This document shows, piece by piece, positions 37,271-46,354 of a stretch of 64,000 nt of DNA. The DNA lies in contig CACCLU010000001.1 of NCBI GenBank assembly GCA_902546975.1, forward strand, positions 301,205 through 365,204. The letters are read 5' to 3'. Numbering within the stretch: position 1 is the first letter of the stretch; each line of letters starts with the position of its first letter. The translations under genes were made by a program, and so were the position numbers. Under the pieces are notes generated by a model that saw only the letters and a list, made by a program, of their open reading frames with translations, did no database searches and was not told the DNA's origin. This DNA is from an uncultured Alphaproteobacteria bacterium (lineage in GTDB: Bacteria > Pseudomonadota > Alphaproteobacteria > HIMB59).

Positions 37271-38140
37271 ATGAGTTTTATAATTGATATAAACCAAGAT
37301 CAATTTTTAGAAGAAGTTGTTGAAAAGTCAAAAACAACTCCTGTGATTGTTGATTTTTGGGCACCTTGGTGCGGTCCTTGTAAGCAGCTGACCCCCTTAT
37401 TAGAAAGTGTGGTTAATAAAAAGAATGGCAAAATTATACTTGCAAAAATTAATGTAGATGAAAATCAAGGAATTGCATCTCAATTAAATATTCAGTCTAT
37501 ACCTACTGTTTACGGGTTTGTTGATGGAAAACCAATTGACGCTTTTCAAGGTTCACAACCAGAGAGCAAAATAGAAGAAATAGTTAATAAAATGATTGAC
37601 GCTACGCCTGGAAATGAAATTCCCAAGCTAATTGAAGAAGCAGATAAACTTTTTGGTGAACAAAAATTTGAAGAAGCATTAAAGCTTTTTGAGAACTTGG
37701 TTGGCATGGATCCGGGAAACCCAAAAATAATTGCTGGTATGCTAAGGTGCCTAATTCAGCTAAAACGTTATGATGATGCAAATGAAATGTTTGACTCATT
37801 TGATGAAAAAATTTCAAAAGATGAGAATATTGTAAAAATAAAGAAACTATTGGACACTACAAGCACAGGAAAAAATAATTTAGTAGATGAAAATCTTATT
37901 CAAGAAGTAAATGTTGATCCTAAAAATATGGATCTTCGATTTAAACTAGCTAACAATTATCTCACATCGAGTGAGACCGAAAAAGGTTTTAATGAATTAT
38001 TAAAACTTTTTGAACAAAACCCAACTTGGAATGATGGAGCTGCAAAGAAAAAACTTTTAGAATTTTTTGATCTTCTGGGTTTTAATGATCCAAAAGTTAT
38101 AGATGCTCGAAAAAAACTATCAAGTATGATGTTTAAATAA
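37271..38140 (+). CDS. Thioredoxin-TPR co-chaperone, CnoX/YbbN type
   Basis: 289 residues. An N-terminal thioredoxin domain (about 1-108) keeps the redox motif WAPWCGPCKQLTP. It is followed by TPR-like helical repeats (about 115-289, for example KLFGEQKFEEALKLFENLVG). In E. coli the related protein CnoX holds unfolding proteins under oxidative stress and passes them to GroEL or DnaK. In alphaproteobacteria the gene is regularly followed by a Lon N-terminal-domain gene, as here with a one-base overlap. Confidence 0.9.
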   Translation: MSFIIDINQDQFLEEVVEKSKTTPVIVDFWAPWCGPCKQLTPLLESVVNKKNGKIILAKINVDENQGIASQLNIQSIPTVYGFVDGKPIDAFQGSQPESKIEEIVNKMIDATPGNEIPKLIEEADKLFGEQKFEEALKLFENLVGMDPGNPKIIAGMLRCLIQLKRYDDANEMFDSFDEKISKDENIVKIKKLLDTTSTGKNNLVDENLIQEVNVDPKNMDLRFKLANNYLTSSETEKGFNELLKLFEQNPTWNDGAAKKKLLEFFDLLGFNDPKVIDARKKLSSMMFK

Positions 38141-38799
38141 TGGAAGAAAATATAAAAAAACTTTTTGAAATTAATTCAAAAAATATTCCGACATCTATTC
38201 CAATATTTCCTTTGGATAATGTGTTACTGCTACCATTTGGTAAATTACCACTCAACATATTTGAAGAGAGATATATCAAGATGACACTAGATAGTCTAAA
38301 AGACCATAGGATGATAGGTATCATTCAGCCTAAAAATAATAACAATGAATTGTTTCAAATGGGGTGTATTGGTAAAATAACATCTTACATTGAAACACCA
38401 GACTATAGATTAGTCTTAAATCTTGAGGGTGTTTGTAGATTTGTTCTTCATGAGAGAAATCTTACTCCGCGAGGGTATTATCAAGCAACAATTGACTGCC
38501 AAGACTATCTTTCTGATCTAAACAATATGGAACCAAATGTTGATAGAGCAGAGTTAATAAAAAAATATACCAATTTTTTTAAAATGAAAAAATTAGATAT
38601 CGATAAAGAAGTGCTTGCTGAAACATCTAATTTACAACTTTTATCAACTTTGGCTATGCTTGCTCCTTTTAATAAAATAGACAAACAGGCGATACTCGAG
38701 TCGCCCAATATATCAACAAGGATAAATACTATTAACTCGATTCTTGATCTGAATACATTTCAAGTTGTGAGCAATAAAAACCCTAATCAATTAAATTAA
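38140..38799 (+). CDS. Lon N-terminal (LON substrate-binding) domain protein
   Basis: A 219-residue protein. IPIFPLDNVLLLPFGKLPLNIFEERY and MGCIGKITSYIETPDYRLVL carry the beta-domain pattern of the Lon substrate-binding domain, without the ATPase or protease parts. Such stand-alone proteins are conserved next to the thioredoxin-TPR gene in alphaproteobacteria; the function is unproven, perhaps recognising unfolded or oxidised protein. Its 3' end overlaps the convergent UbiH-like gene by 17 bases. Confidence 0.88.
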   Translation: MEENIKKLFEINSKNIPTSIPIFPLDNVLLLPFGKLPLNIFEERYIKMTLDSLKDHRMIGIIQPKNNNNELFQMGCIGKITSYIETPDYRLVLNLEGVCRFVLHERNLTPRGYYQATIDCQDYLSDLNNMEPNVDRAELIKKYTNFFKMKKLDIDKEVLAETSNLQLLSTLAMLAPFNKIDKQAILESPNISTRINTINSILDLNTFQVVSNKNPNQLN

Positions 38800-39904
38800 T
38801 TCTTCCCATTGCTTGCTTAATAAATATATCTCTAGCAAATTTAATTTTATCTAAACCTTTGAAACCTGCTTTAATTATTTTTGTATTAAAAGAGTTATTA
38901 CTCTCATATAAAAAGTTTAATATAGAAGTAAAGCTTAGATATATTACACTTTCGATAATCCTTCTAGAATAATACAATGAATTAAAATTTTTTGTTTCTA
39001 AAGAGTACAGGTCTAATAATTTACATAATGTTTGAATATCTTTAACGCCCAGATTCCAGCCTTGTCCTGCTACTGGATGTATTGATTTCAGGCTATCACC
39101 GATATAAATAAAATTATTGTTATTTTTTGTAAGGTGAGGTGTAATAGGGAATTTAGTAATTGACTTATCAAAAACTAGATTTCCATGGGATGCCCCAATT
39201 TTTTTATAAATCAGTTTTTGTAATTGAGTTTTATTGATTTTTTCCTTTGAAGAATAAATAAATGTAGATTTTTTTTTATTTGCAGCAGGCGCTGGCAAAA
39301 TAGCTAAAGGACCCTCGTTAGTAAAAAATTCATAAGCTGTATTTTTATGGTCTATTTTATGCCTAAAAAAACCAACATAAGAATAATGTTTGTCATTAAA
39401 AATAATACTATTATGGGTTATGTCAGACAAAATATTTTTACCAATACTAATGATTATTTTTTTGAAACAGTAATTATTATTATTTATAGAAAGATTTTTG
39501 TTTGAATGAATCTCACTTGTGTCAATAGAATTATCAATTTTTAAAATATTTAAATTTTTTAATTTTTGCCTTGCGATTTTATAGATCTCTTTGTTTAAGA
39601 TTACATTTCCCATAGACTCGTCATCATTTTTAAATATAAGAGGGTTTCTATTAATATTATCTTTTATAACAATTTTATCTATTGGTTGAGGGGGAAATTT
39701 CAATAAGTTCCAAATACCAAGTTTTTTTAAAAAATCTATCGAATTTGCATTAACAGCAAGTGTTCTATTGTCTTTGTTAATTTTATTATCTTTATCTATC
39801 ACTAAAACCTTGAATTTTTTTTGGAACAAGGCTAAAGCAGCGATTGCGCCTATAAGGCCCGCACCAACTATTAAAAAATCATAATTATTTATTTTATTTT
39901 TCAT
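38783..39904 (-). CDS. UbiH/COQ6-family FAD monooxygenase
   Basis: A 373-residue flavoprotein hydroxylase probably acting on the ubiquinone ring. Seen: the dinucleotide motif FLIVGAGLIGAIAALAL, the RTLAVNANSIDFLKKLGIW block, and the second FAD motif GDSLKSIHPVAGQGWNLGV (G-D-x-x-x-x-x-x-P-x-x-G-Q-G). Which ring position it hydroxylates cannot be told: family members UbiH, UbiF, UbiI and UbiL are hard to separate by motifs. It is divergent from ftsK with 26 bases between the starts. Confidence 0.88.
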   Translation of the reverse strand: MKNKINNYDFLIVGAGLIGAIAALALFQKKFKVLVIDKDNKINKDNRTLAVNANSIDFLKKLGIWNLLKFPPQPIDKIVIKDNINRNPLIFKNDDESMGNVILNKEIYKIARQKLKNLNILKIDNSIDTSEIHSNKNLSINNNNYCFKKIIISIGKNILSDITHNSIIFNDKHYSYVGFFRHKIDHKNTAYEFFTNEGPLAILPAPAANKKKSTFIYSSKEKINKTQLQKLIYKKIGASHGNLVFDKSITKFPITPHLTKNNNNFIYIGDSLKSIHPVAGQGWNLGVKDIQTLCKLLDLYSLETKNFNSLYYSRRIIESVIYLSFTSILNFLYESNNSFNTKIIKAGFKGLDKIKFARDIFIKQAMGRINLID

Positions 39905-39930
39905 TTTGACGCTTATATTTATTTAAGACA

Positions 39931-42003
39931 ATGAACAATAACTATATTCCTGAAGTCTTTAAAGAAAAAATATATCAAACAATTAGATACATATATTCAT
40001 TATCTCTTTTCCTAATATCTGCTTTATCGCTACTTGCATTATTAACTTTTGACATAAACGATAACTCTTTTTTGACAAATACCAGTTACAAAAGTCAGAA
40101 TTTTCTTGGTGATTTTGGGTCGTATTATGCAAGTTTCATTTTCTACACTTTTGGAGTATTAGGTTATTTAGTAATTTTATTTTTTTTTATTTATTCTTTA
40201 TTAGTCTTATTAAATAAGTCGCCTAAATATATTTTTATAAGATTATTATTATTTTTTATAAGTTTAGTATTGATACCTCAATCATTATTAATATTTAATA
40301 TAAATTTTTTATTCATAGACTCAGTTGAAACTTGGGGAGCTTTTGCTATTCAGCTTTATAAACTCTATAATTTAGAGATTTTAGCACACTCATTCTCTTT
40401 TATTGGTTTTTTGATTTACTTGTTTTCACAAAACATAATGAGTTTAATAAAGTTTCCAAAGATTAAGTTAAGCAAGACTATTAATAAAAATAAGGAAGTT
40501 TATCGGGCAACTAGGGTTAAAAAAGATCCAATAATTAATGACCTAAGTTCAAATAGCTCAGAAAAAATTAATGAGATCCATGAAGAATATCAAGTCAATC
40601 AATCGAAAGAAAAATCAATATATTTGTCTCCATCGCTTGAAATATTAGAGTCAAATAATGCTGTAGCAAAAAAGAAATTAGATGAAGATACCATAAAAGC
40701 TAATTCAAATTTATTGGAAAAGGTGTTTCAAGATTTTAATATCGAAATACAAGTCATAAACGTAAAACATGGGCCAGTCGTGACCCTATTCGAAATATTG
40801 CCAGCAGCAGGTATAAAGATTAATACAATTATTAATTTGGCTGATGATATTTCTAGGAGTATGGGTGTTGGAGCGGTGCGCATAGCACAAATTTATGGCA
40901 CTCAATATTTAGGTGTGGAAGTGCCAAATGAACAAAGAGAAGCGGTAACTATTAAAGAGCTTTTGAGCGATGAAAATTTTAAAAATACATCTTCAAAAAT
41001 ACCCATATGTATAGGTAAAGATATTTCAGGAAAAATTGAGGTAATTGATTTAAGTAAAACGCCACATCTTTTAGTTGCAGGAACCACGGGTTCTGGCAAA
41101 TCTGTATTTATAAATACGTTGCTTGCTAGTATTTTATACAAGTTTTCACCAAAGGATTTACGTTTAATTCTTATTGATCCAAAAATGTTAGAGCTTAGTG
41201 TTTATAATGACATTGCTCATTTGCTAACCCCAGTTGTTACGGAACCAAAAAAAGCGATTTTAGCTTTAAAATGGGTATGTAAAGAAATGGAAAGAAGATA
41301 TTCACTAATGAATGAAGAAAATACCAGAAGCCTTGAGGGTTATAACGATAAGTCTGTAGAAAAATTACCTTACATTGTAGTATTTATCGATGAAATGGCA
41401 GATTTAATGATGACTGCAGGCAAAGAAGTTGAACATTATGTCCAGAGATTAGCACAAATGGCGAGGGCATGTGGGATACATGTTGTGATGGCTACCCAGC
41501 GTCCAAGTGTAGATATTATTACAGGAAGCATTAAAGCAAATTTTCCATCTAGAATAAGTTTTCAGGTTGCAAGCAAATATGACAGCAGAACCGTTCTTGG
41601 TGAAATTGGTGCTGAGCAGTTGTTAGGAAACGGAGATATGCTAATGTCAAAGAACGGGGGTAACGTCATTCGCTATCAGTCTGCCTTTATATCTGATAAT
41701 GAAGTTAATAAACTAATAAAAGAAATAAAGAGAAGTCAAACTGTTCATTATCTTGATGAATTGGATGAAATAATTAAAAATAATGACGAAAATTTCGATA
41801 ATTTAAGCGACGAAGATGAAGCATTGATCACAAAATCAATAGACCTAATAAAGTCAACTAATAAAGCTTCAACAAGTTTTTTACAAAGAAATTTTCAAGT
41901 TGGTTATAATAAAGCAGCAAGAATTATGGAAGCCTTAGAGCAAAGAGGAGTAGTATCACCACCTAATCATGCTGGCAAAAGAGATATTTTAATCAATCAA
42001 TAG
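39931..42003 (+). CDS. ftsK: DNA translocase FtsK
   Basis: A 690-residue protein that pumps DNA at the division septum and activates XerCD at dif. Four membrane helices occupy about residues 15-165, then a short linker (about 165-240; much longer in E. coli). The motor follows, with Walker A VAGTTGSGKSVFINTLL, Walker B YIVVFIDEMADLMM, and the conserved MATQRPSVDIITGSIKANFP. The C-terminal winged-helix gamma domain (SFLQRNFQVGYNKAARIMEA) reads KOPS sequences. Complete; its end overlaps the convergent winged-helix gene. Confidence 0.96.
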   Translation: MNNNYIPEVFKEKIYQTIRYIYSLSLFLISALSLLALLTFDINDNSFLTNTSYKSQNFLGDFGSYYASFIFYTFGVLGYLVILFFFIYSLLVLLNKSPKYIFIRLLLFFISLVLIPQSLLIFNINFLFIDSVETWGAFAIQLYKLYNLEILAHSFSFIGFLIYLFSQNIMSLIKFPKIKLSKTINKNKEVYRATRVKKDPIINDLSSNSSEKINEIHEEYQVNQSKEKSIYLSPSLEILESNNAVAKKKLDEDTIKANSNLLEKVFQDFNIEIQVINVKHGPVVTLFEILPAAGIKINTIINLADDISRSMGVGAVRIAQIYGTQYLGVEVPNEQREAVTIKELLSDENFKNTSSKIPICIGKDISGKIEVIDLSKTPHLLVAGTTGSGKSVFINTLLASILYKFSPKDLRLILIDPKMLELSVYNDIAHLLTPVVTEPKKAILALKWVCKEMERRYSLMNEENTRSLEGYNDKSVEKLPYIVVFIDEMADLMMTAGKEVEHYVQRLAQMARACGIHVVMATQRPSVDIITGSIKANFPSRISFQVASKYDSRTVLGEIGAEQLLGNGDMLMSKNGGNVIRYQSAFISDNEVNKLIKEIKRSQTVHYLDELDEIIKNNDENFDNLSDEDEALITKSIDLIKSTNKASTSFLQRNFQVGYNKAARIMEALEQRGVVSPPNHAGKRDILINQ

Positions 42004-42513
42004 ACGTAATTTCTTATTATTGGACTGAATGTTTATTTTTAAGTTTAATTCTTGATTTAATTTTTTTTTAAGATTTGTTAAATGGGTATCTAATTTATTA
42101 ATATAAATTTGTTTGTCTTTTTTCCAAATTAAGTTGTACAAATTATCTTTGTCAATGCCCTCTTGATTCATTAAAAGATTGCTAATAATCAGATTTTGAA
42201 TATCACTCAACAGAGATTTTTTTTCCTGATAACTTATTACTCTCTTGTAGGGAAAATATTTATAAATGCCCAGAGGAAAATTAATATCAATTATTTTTTT
42301 TAAAATTTGTGAATTTAAAACATTAATATCAATTGGCAGTGAGATTTCAGTTTTATATCCATTAATATCAATTTTTGAGACATTTTGATTATCTTTAATG
42401 TCAATTACTATCTGATGTTTCTGGTTTGTAGATGTTATTATTATATTTTTTTGTAATAAATAATTAGAAATTGTTTTATAAAAAAGTTGGTTATTACAAA
42501 CTAATTTAATCAA
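41989..42513 (-). CDS. Degenerate response-regulator-like winged-helix protein
   Basis: 174 residues. The C-terminal half (about 100-174) resembles the OmpR-type winged helix: L-Y-N-L-I-W, then NKLDTHLTNLKKKLNQELNL, compare the family pattern T-L-E-T-H-I-x-R-L-R-x-K-I. The N-terminal half could be a receiver-like domain that has lost the phospho-acceptor aspartate and acidic pocket; I see no D-x-x-M/L-P-x-x-x-G. Similar proteins occur near ftsK and lolA in alphaproteobacteria. A phosphorylation-independent DNA-binding role is inference. Confidence 0.55.
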   Translation of the reverse strand: MIKLVCNNQLFYKTISNYLLQKNIIITSTNQKHQIVIDIKDNQNVSKIDINGYKTEISLPIDINVLNSQILKKIIDINFPLGIYKYFPYKRVISYQEKKSLLSDIQNLIISNLLMNQEGIDKDNLYNLIWKKDKQIYINKLDTHLTNLKKKLNQELNLKINIQSNNKKLRLLID

Positions 42514-42516
42514 TAT

Positions 42517-42990
42517 CTAACCACTGTATTCTTCAAAATTAAAGTGTTTGAAGTACTTTTTATTTATTTCATTAAATTTACAATTCATAACATTAATACT
42601 CAAATTTAATTCCTCAGATTTAATTGAAACTCTTTTAATGAATTTATTTGAACTTTTTTCTATATTAATAATAACTCGGTCATTTTTGTATGTATTATTT
42701 ATATTTGGAAAGTCTGATACTATTTCAATTAATTGATCAATTGTGTCTGATTTTTCTTTTAAATTTTGAACAACCTTACTCCGGTTGTTGATTAAAAAAT
42801 ATTTATCATTTTTGACAATAATTGTGAAAAGATCTTGATTATAATATTGGTATCGTAAATTTTTACCCTTAATCAAAAATACGCCTTGTTGGATTTCATT
42901 ATTTTGATATACCTCTTCAAAATTACATGTTACTTCAAAAGCGAATAGAAAATTTATTGGAAATAAAATAAGTAATAAAATTTTTTTCAA
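42517..42990 (-). CDS. LolA-like periplasmic lipoprotein carrier, divergent
   Basis: A 157-residue protein with a clear signal peptide (ILLLILFPINFLFA). The mature part looks like a short LolA fold: GVFLIKGKNLRYQYYNQDLFTIIVKNDKYFLINN is the region that in LolA carries G-x-F-x-L-x-x-P-x-x-x-R-W-x-Y (shown here in pieces: GVFLIKGKNLRYQYY). LolA ferries lipoproteins from LolCDE to the outer membrane. Position next to ftsK, common in alphaproteobacteria, supports it. It is about 40 residues shorter than typical LolA and overlaps yggS by four bases. Confidence 0.55.
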   Translation of the reverse strand: MKKILLLILFPINFLFAFEVTCNFEEVYQNNEIQQGVFLIKGKNLRYQYYNQDLFTIIVKNDKYFLINNRSKVVQNLKEKSDTIDQLIEIVSDFPNINNTYKNDRVIINIEKSSNKFIKRVSIKSEELNLSINVMNCKFNEINKKYFKHFNFEEYSG

Positions 42991-43616
42991 CTAAAAATTC
43001 TCGATCCAATTCTAATTAAATTTGATCCACACTTTAATGACACCTTATAATCATTACTCATGCCCATACTAAGTTCTAAATTTTTATTTAAGTTATCTCT
43101 GAGTGATCTCATTTCATGGAAATAATTTTCACTTGGCATATCGAAAGGAGGTATGCACATCAACCCTTTAACTGAAAGGTTTTTTTCTATACATAATTGA
43201 TATAATTCCTTGAGGTTATTAGGATATACACCTGATTTTTGAGTTTCTTCGCCAATATTTATTTGTATGTAAAAATTTTTTGTTTTTATTTTCTGTTTAT
43301 CCATGCACTTAGCTATTTCTAATACAAGTTTTGATCTATCAATACTTTGTATGCAGTCAAAAAGATTTAAGGCTATTTTTACTTTATTAGTTTGAAGTGG
43401 TCCTATTAAATGCAGATCTACATTTGCATTTTTTATATTTTTAAATTTCTGTTGGGCTTCTTGAACTTTATTTTCACCAAAAATAAAATATCCTTCATCT
43501 ATTAATTCTCTGACAACTTTTTCTTCTCTATTTTTTGTTACAATCTGTAATTTTGCTTCCGGGTATTCATTTAATTCTTTTTTAATTTCACTGAGCTGAT
43601 CGTAGTTTATGTTCAT
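42987..43616 (-). CDS. YggS-family PLP homeostasis protein
   Basis: A 209-residue alanine-racemase-fold protein that binds pyridoxal phosphate and helps balance B6 vitamers. Seen: AKLQIVTKNREEKVVRELI (the K that binds PLP normally sits in A-V-S-K-x; here V-T-K), FGENKVQEAQQKF, LHLIGPLQTNKVK, VKGLMCIPPFD and the terminal LKCGSNLIRIGSRIF. The C-terminus keeps S-x-x-L-I-R-x-G-x-x-I-F. First or second gene of a leftward run with the LolA-like and winged-helix genes. Confidence 0.93.
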   Translation of the reverse strand: MNINYDQLSEIKKELNEYPEAKLQIVTKNREEKVVRELIDEGYFIFGENKVQEAQQKFKNIKNANVDLHLIGPLQTNKVKIALNLFDCIQSIDRSKLVLEIAKCMDKQKIKTKNFYIQINIGEETQKSGVYPNNLKELYQLCIEKNLSVKGLMCIPPFDMPSENYFHEMRSLRDNLNKNLELSMGMSNDYKVSLKCGSNLIRIGSRIFS

Positions 43617-43622
43617 TTTTAT

Positions 43623-44567
43623 CTATATGAGATCATAATTTTCTATGATATCGGACACATACTTATCTAAAAATTTCCTTTCTTTTGTTGAAATTTCTTC
43701 ATAAGCTTCATTATCTATATAGGAATTATTTTTTACAAAATTTTCAATCAAGTCGTAATCTAATTCTATTTCAACACCCGATTGTATAAGATGAAGAATA
43801 ATAGAGCTCAATACTTCATAGCTATTATTTTTCAACTCCTTAGTTGAAATAATCTTCCCCTTAAGAGAGTTCACAACATTTGCATCAGTCCAACTTTCAG
43901 TGTTTGTGTGCCATCCCTTTCTAAAAAGATAAAAACTGGTTTTATTTTGGTCTTGCAGAGTGGCTCTTTGATCCAAATTAAGAAAAATATTTCTTGCTAT
44001 CTCTTGATCGTTGTTATTATTTTTTTTTATTGATTGATAAATATTATAAGGGTGGCTAATGATATGTATGTAAGCTTGAGTAATATTTGATTTGGTGAAA
44101 TTATAATTTTCATTTGTTGAAAAAAATGGAAGATTATTTGATATAAACTTAAATGGGAAATTATATTTATTAATAATCATCCACTGAAAAAAATAAGAAT
44201 GATTTATCAAAGTATTGAAATCTATTTGTTCTGACTTGAGCAATATATCATCTATCTCTTCTTGATAAGTTTTAATTGTTTGTTTTAAAGAATTAAAATT
44301 TGATAAATAGTTTTCAATAAATGATAAGATATATTTTTTATCTTCACTACGGAAAGAATTTATCCAGACAATTTGTTTTTTTGATATATCATCATTTATA
44401 CTGTGAATTGCATTATTGACATATTTAAAAGAAAGGTCATGAAAAATTTTTTTTTTATCAGAGAGTTTCTCTAAATAGGTGAGCAATTTCAAATAATCTT
44501 CACTTTTAAATAAAACCTCAAGTTGTTTATTGTGATAATGAAATTTATATTTGTTTAAAAAAGACAT
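43623..44567 (-). CDS. Sulfotransferase-related protein lacking the PAPS P-loop (tentative)
   Basis: A 314-residue acidic helical protein that I do not firmly recognise. AYIHIISHPYNIYQSIKKNN looks like the R-D-P-x-x-x-x-x-S site that binds the 3' phosphate in sulfotransferases, with arginine replaced by serine, and the C-terminal region spaces like their tail. The 5' loop P-R-S-G-T-T is absent, so it would not bind PAPS in the usual way. It diverges by 27 bases from a TPR-sulfotransferase gene, which fits a degraded or regulatory relative. It could also be unrelated. Confidence 0.35.
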   Translation of the reverse strand: MSFLNKYKFHYHNKQLEVLFKSEDYLKLLTYLEKLSDKKKIFHDLSFKYVNNAIHSINDDISKKQIVWINSFRSEDKKYILSFIENYLSNFNSLKQTIKTYQEEIDDILLKSEQIDFNTLINHSYFFQWMIINKYNFPFKFISNNLPFFSTNENYNFTKSNITQAYIHIISHPYNIYQSIKKNNNNDQEIARNIFLNLDQRATLQDQNKTSFYLFRKGWHTNTESWTDANVVNSLKGKIISTKELKNNSYEVLSSIILHLIQSGVEIELDYDLIENFVKNNSYIDNEAYEEISTKERKFLDKYVSDIIENYDLI

Positions 44568-44594
44568 ATTATCCTTTATCTATATATTAAATCT

Positions 44595-46223
44595 ATGCAA
44601 AAAGAAATTTTAGAACTGCACAATCTGATTAAACTGAAAAACATAGATAAAGCTTATGTTGAAACCAAAAAATTTTATAAATTTCACAATAAAAATCAAG
44701 ATATAGTTAAAATTCTCGCATATCTTCATATTCAAAAAAGTAATTTTGAGAGCACCATTGCTGTCTTAGAAGAATACTATAAAGAAAAACCTGAAGAGAA
44801 AGATTTTGATTATTATGTGAATATGGGAATTGCCCTTAAATCTATTGAGGAGTTTGAAGAATCTTTATCAATGTACGATAGAGCAAAAGAAATAAATTCA
44901 GAGTCACCGTTGTGTTATACGGTTCCTGCAGAAATATACTTAAAACTTAGAGATTTTAACAAAGCTATTAAATTAATAAATGTTGCTTTAGAAAAAATTG
45001 AAGTTTCATTAGAAAAAAATTTTTTACACTTTCCTAATGCAATTAAATTAAAAACAGAAATTAATGTTGCTCTTAATAAAGATAAAGAAAGTGGTGAAAT
45101 GTTAAAGAAAATACTAGATGAGAGGTTTCATCCTGATATATTTTACTTATTAGCAACAATTGACTCTAGGCTTATTGATAATAAATTATTAGAAGAAGCA
45201 GAAAATCAATTAAAAATAAATGACGTTTCTTTTAACAATAAATTAGATAGATTTTGGTATGTACACCCTCTTTATTTTGGATTAGCAATATGTTTTCAAA
45301 AAAATGATCAAGCAAAATCTGAAAATTATTATCATTTAGGAAACAAAGAAACTATGAACTCTCTTAGATACAATTCTTTTGAGTATCAAAAAAACATAGG
45401 AGAGATCATAGATCATTTTAAAACTTCTACCTTTGAAATTGATATTGAATCAAATGTCGGCTCTAATAATATTTTTATTTTAGGAACACCAAGATCAGGA
45501 ACTACCCTTATAGAGTCTATCATAGGATCAAGCAATGATGTTACTAGTGGTGGTGAGTTGTTGAGTGGGTTTAAATTAATTAATGAATTTGTTAATAATA
45601 AAAATATAAAACCAGATGATTTCAAAAAAGATTTTAAGGAGAAATACATAGGCAGAACTAATTTTTTAAGAGGTGACTATAGGTTCATTATAGATAAACT
45701 TCCTGAAAACTTTTTATTTATTGGATACCTATTAAAGATGCTCCCAGGTTCAAAAATAATAAGGACTTTTAGAGACCCTTGGGATGTAGCAATATCACTT
45801 TATAAGCAAAGATATGTTACCAATATTCCCTACAGTGCGAGTTTTTTTAATATTGGTGTATTTATGTCTAATTTTGAGGCAATCAATATTTTTTGGAGTG
45901 ATCAAATAAAAACAATTAGTAAAGGTATTCTTGATATTAGGTATGAGGACTTGGTTAAAGAAAAAGATCACTATCAAAGAGAAATTTATAAATTTTTAGA
46001 TTTAAAAAGTGCATTTGATGAGGAAAAAAGAAAGAGTTTTTTCTCTCAAACTGCAAGTATCCGTCAAATTGGTGGTGAAGTACATAGTAGATCTATTGAA
46101 AAAAAGGAGTTTTTAGACCATAAAAATGAGTTTTACGATGCTCTTATTATGCAAAGAAAATATTGGGAAAAAAGAGGATTTATATATAAATCTGATGACT
46201 TTTTTGGCTATAAATTAGGGTAA
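44595..46223 (+). CDS. TPR-sulfotransferase
   Basis: 542 residues. TPR-like repeats fill about 1-250 (for example DYYVNMGIALKSIEEFEESL). A PAPS-dependent sulfotransferase domain follows, with the 5' phosphosulfate loop IFILGTPRSGTTLIESIIG, and 3' site IRTFRDPWDVAISLYKQ. Related to tyrosylprotein and TPR-linked sulfotransferases abundant in marine alphaproteobacteria. The acceptor is unknown; a surface glycan or secreted protein is likely (inference). Complete, ending 131 bases before the outer-membrane barrel gene. Confidence 0.88.
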   Translation: MQKEILELHNLIKLKNIDKAYVETKKFYKFHNKNQDIVKILAYLHIQKSNFESTIAVLEEYYKEKPEEKDFDYYVNMGIALKSIEEFEESLSMYDRAKEINSESPLCYTVPAEIYLKLRDFNKAIKLINVALEKIEVSLEKNFLHFPNAIKLKTEINVALNKDKESGEMLKKILDERFHPDIFYLLATIDSRLIDNKLLEEAENQLKINDVSFNNKLDRFWYVHPLYFGLAICFQKNDQAKSENYYHLGNKETMNSLRYNSFEYQKNIGEIIDHFKTSTFEIDIESNVGSNNIFILGTPRSGTTLIESIIGSSNDVTSGGELLSGFKLINEFVNNKNIKPDDFKKDFKEKYIGRTNFLRGDYRFIIDKLPENFLFIGYLLKMLPGSKIIRTFRDPWDVAISLYKQRYVTNIPYSASFFNIGVFMSNFEAINIFWSDQIKTISKGILDIRYEDLVKEKDHYQREIYKFLDLKSAFDEEKRKSFFSQTASIRQIGGEVHSRSIEKKEFLDHKNEFYDALIMQRKYWEKRGFIYKSDDFFGYKLG

Positions 46224-46231
46224 ATACAGAA

Positions 46232-46249
46232 TGTTGCATAAACGCAACA
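46232..46249. other. Hairpin/dyad upstream of the barrel gene
   Basis: TGTTGC-ATAAAC-GCAACA is a perfect six-base inverted repeat with a six-base loop, nine bases after the sulfotransferase stop and 106 bases before the barrel start. It lacks a T-run, so it is a poor terminator; it could be an operator or an mRNA-end stabiliser. Confidence 0.4.
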
Positions 46250-46354
46250 CAATATGTAAAAACTCTCATTTTCTCTCAAAAACCATTTAAAATTCAAATA
46301 AATCATTAATATTCATTGCAAGTATTAGATCTAATAATAAGAAAGGATTTTATT

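Noticed and set aside
46316..46354. TTG start for the porin-like gene, adding 13 residues.
   Set aside because: It would precede a perfect signal peptide and lacks a ribosome site; the ATG at 46355 has GAAAGGA.
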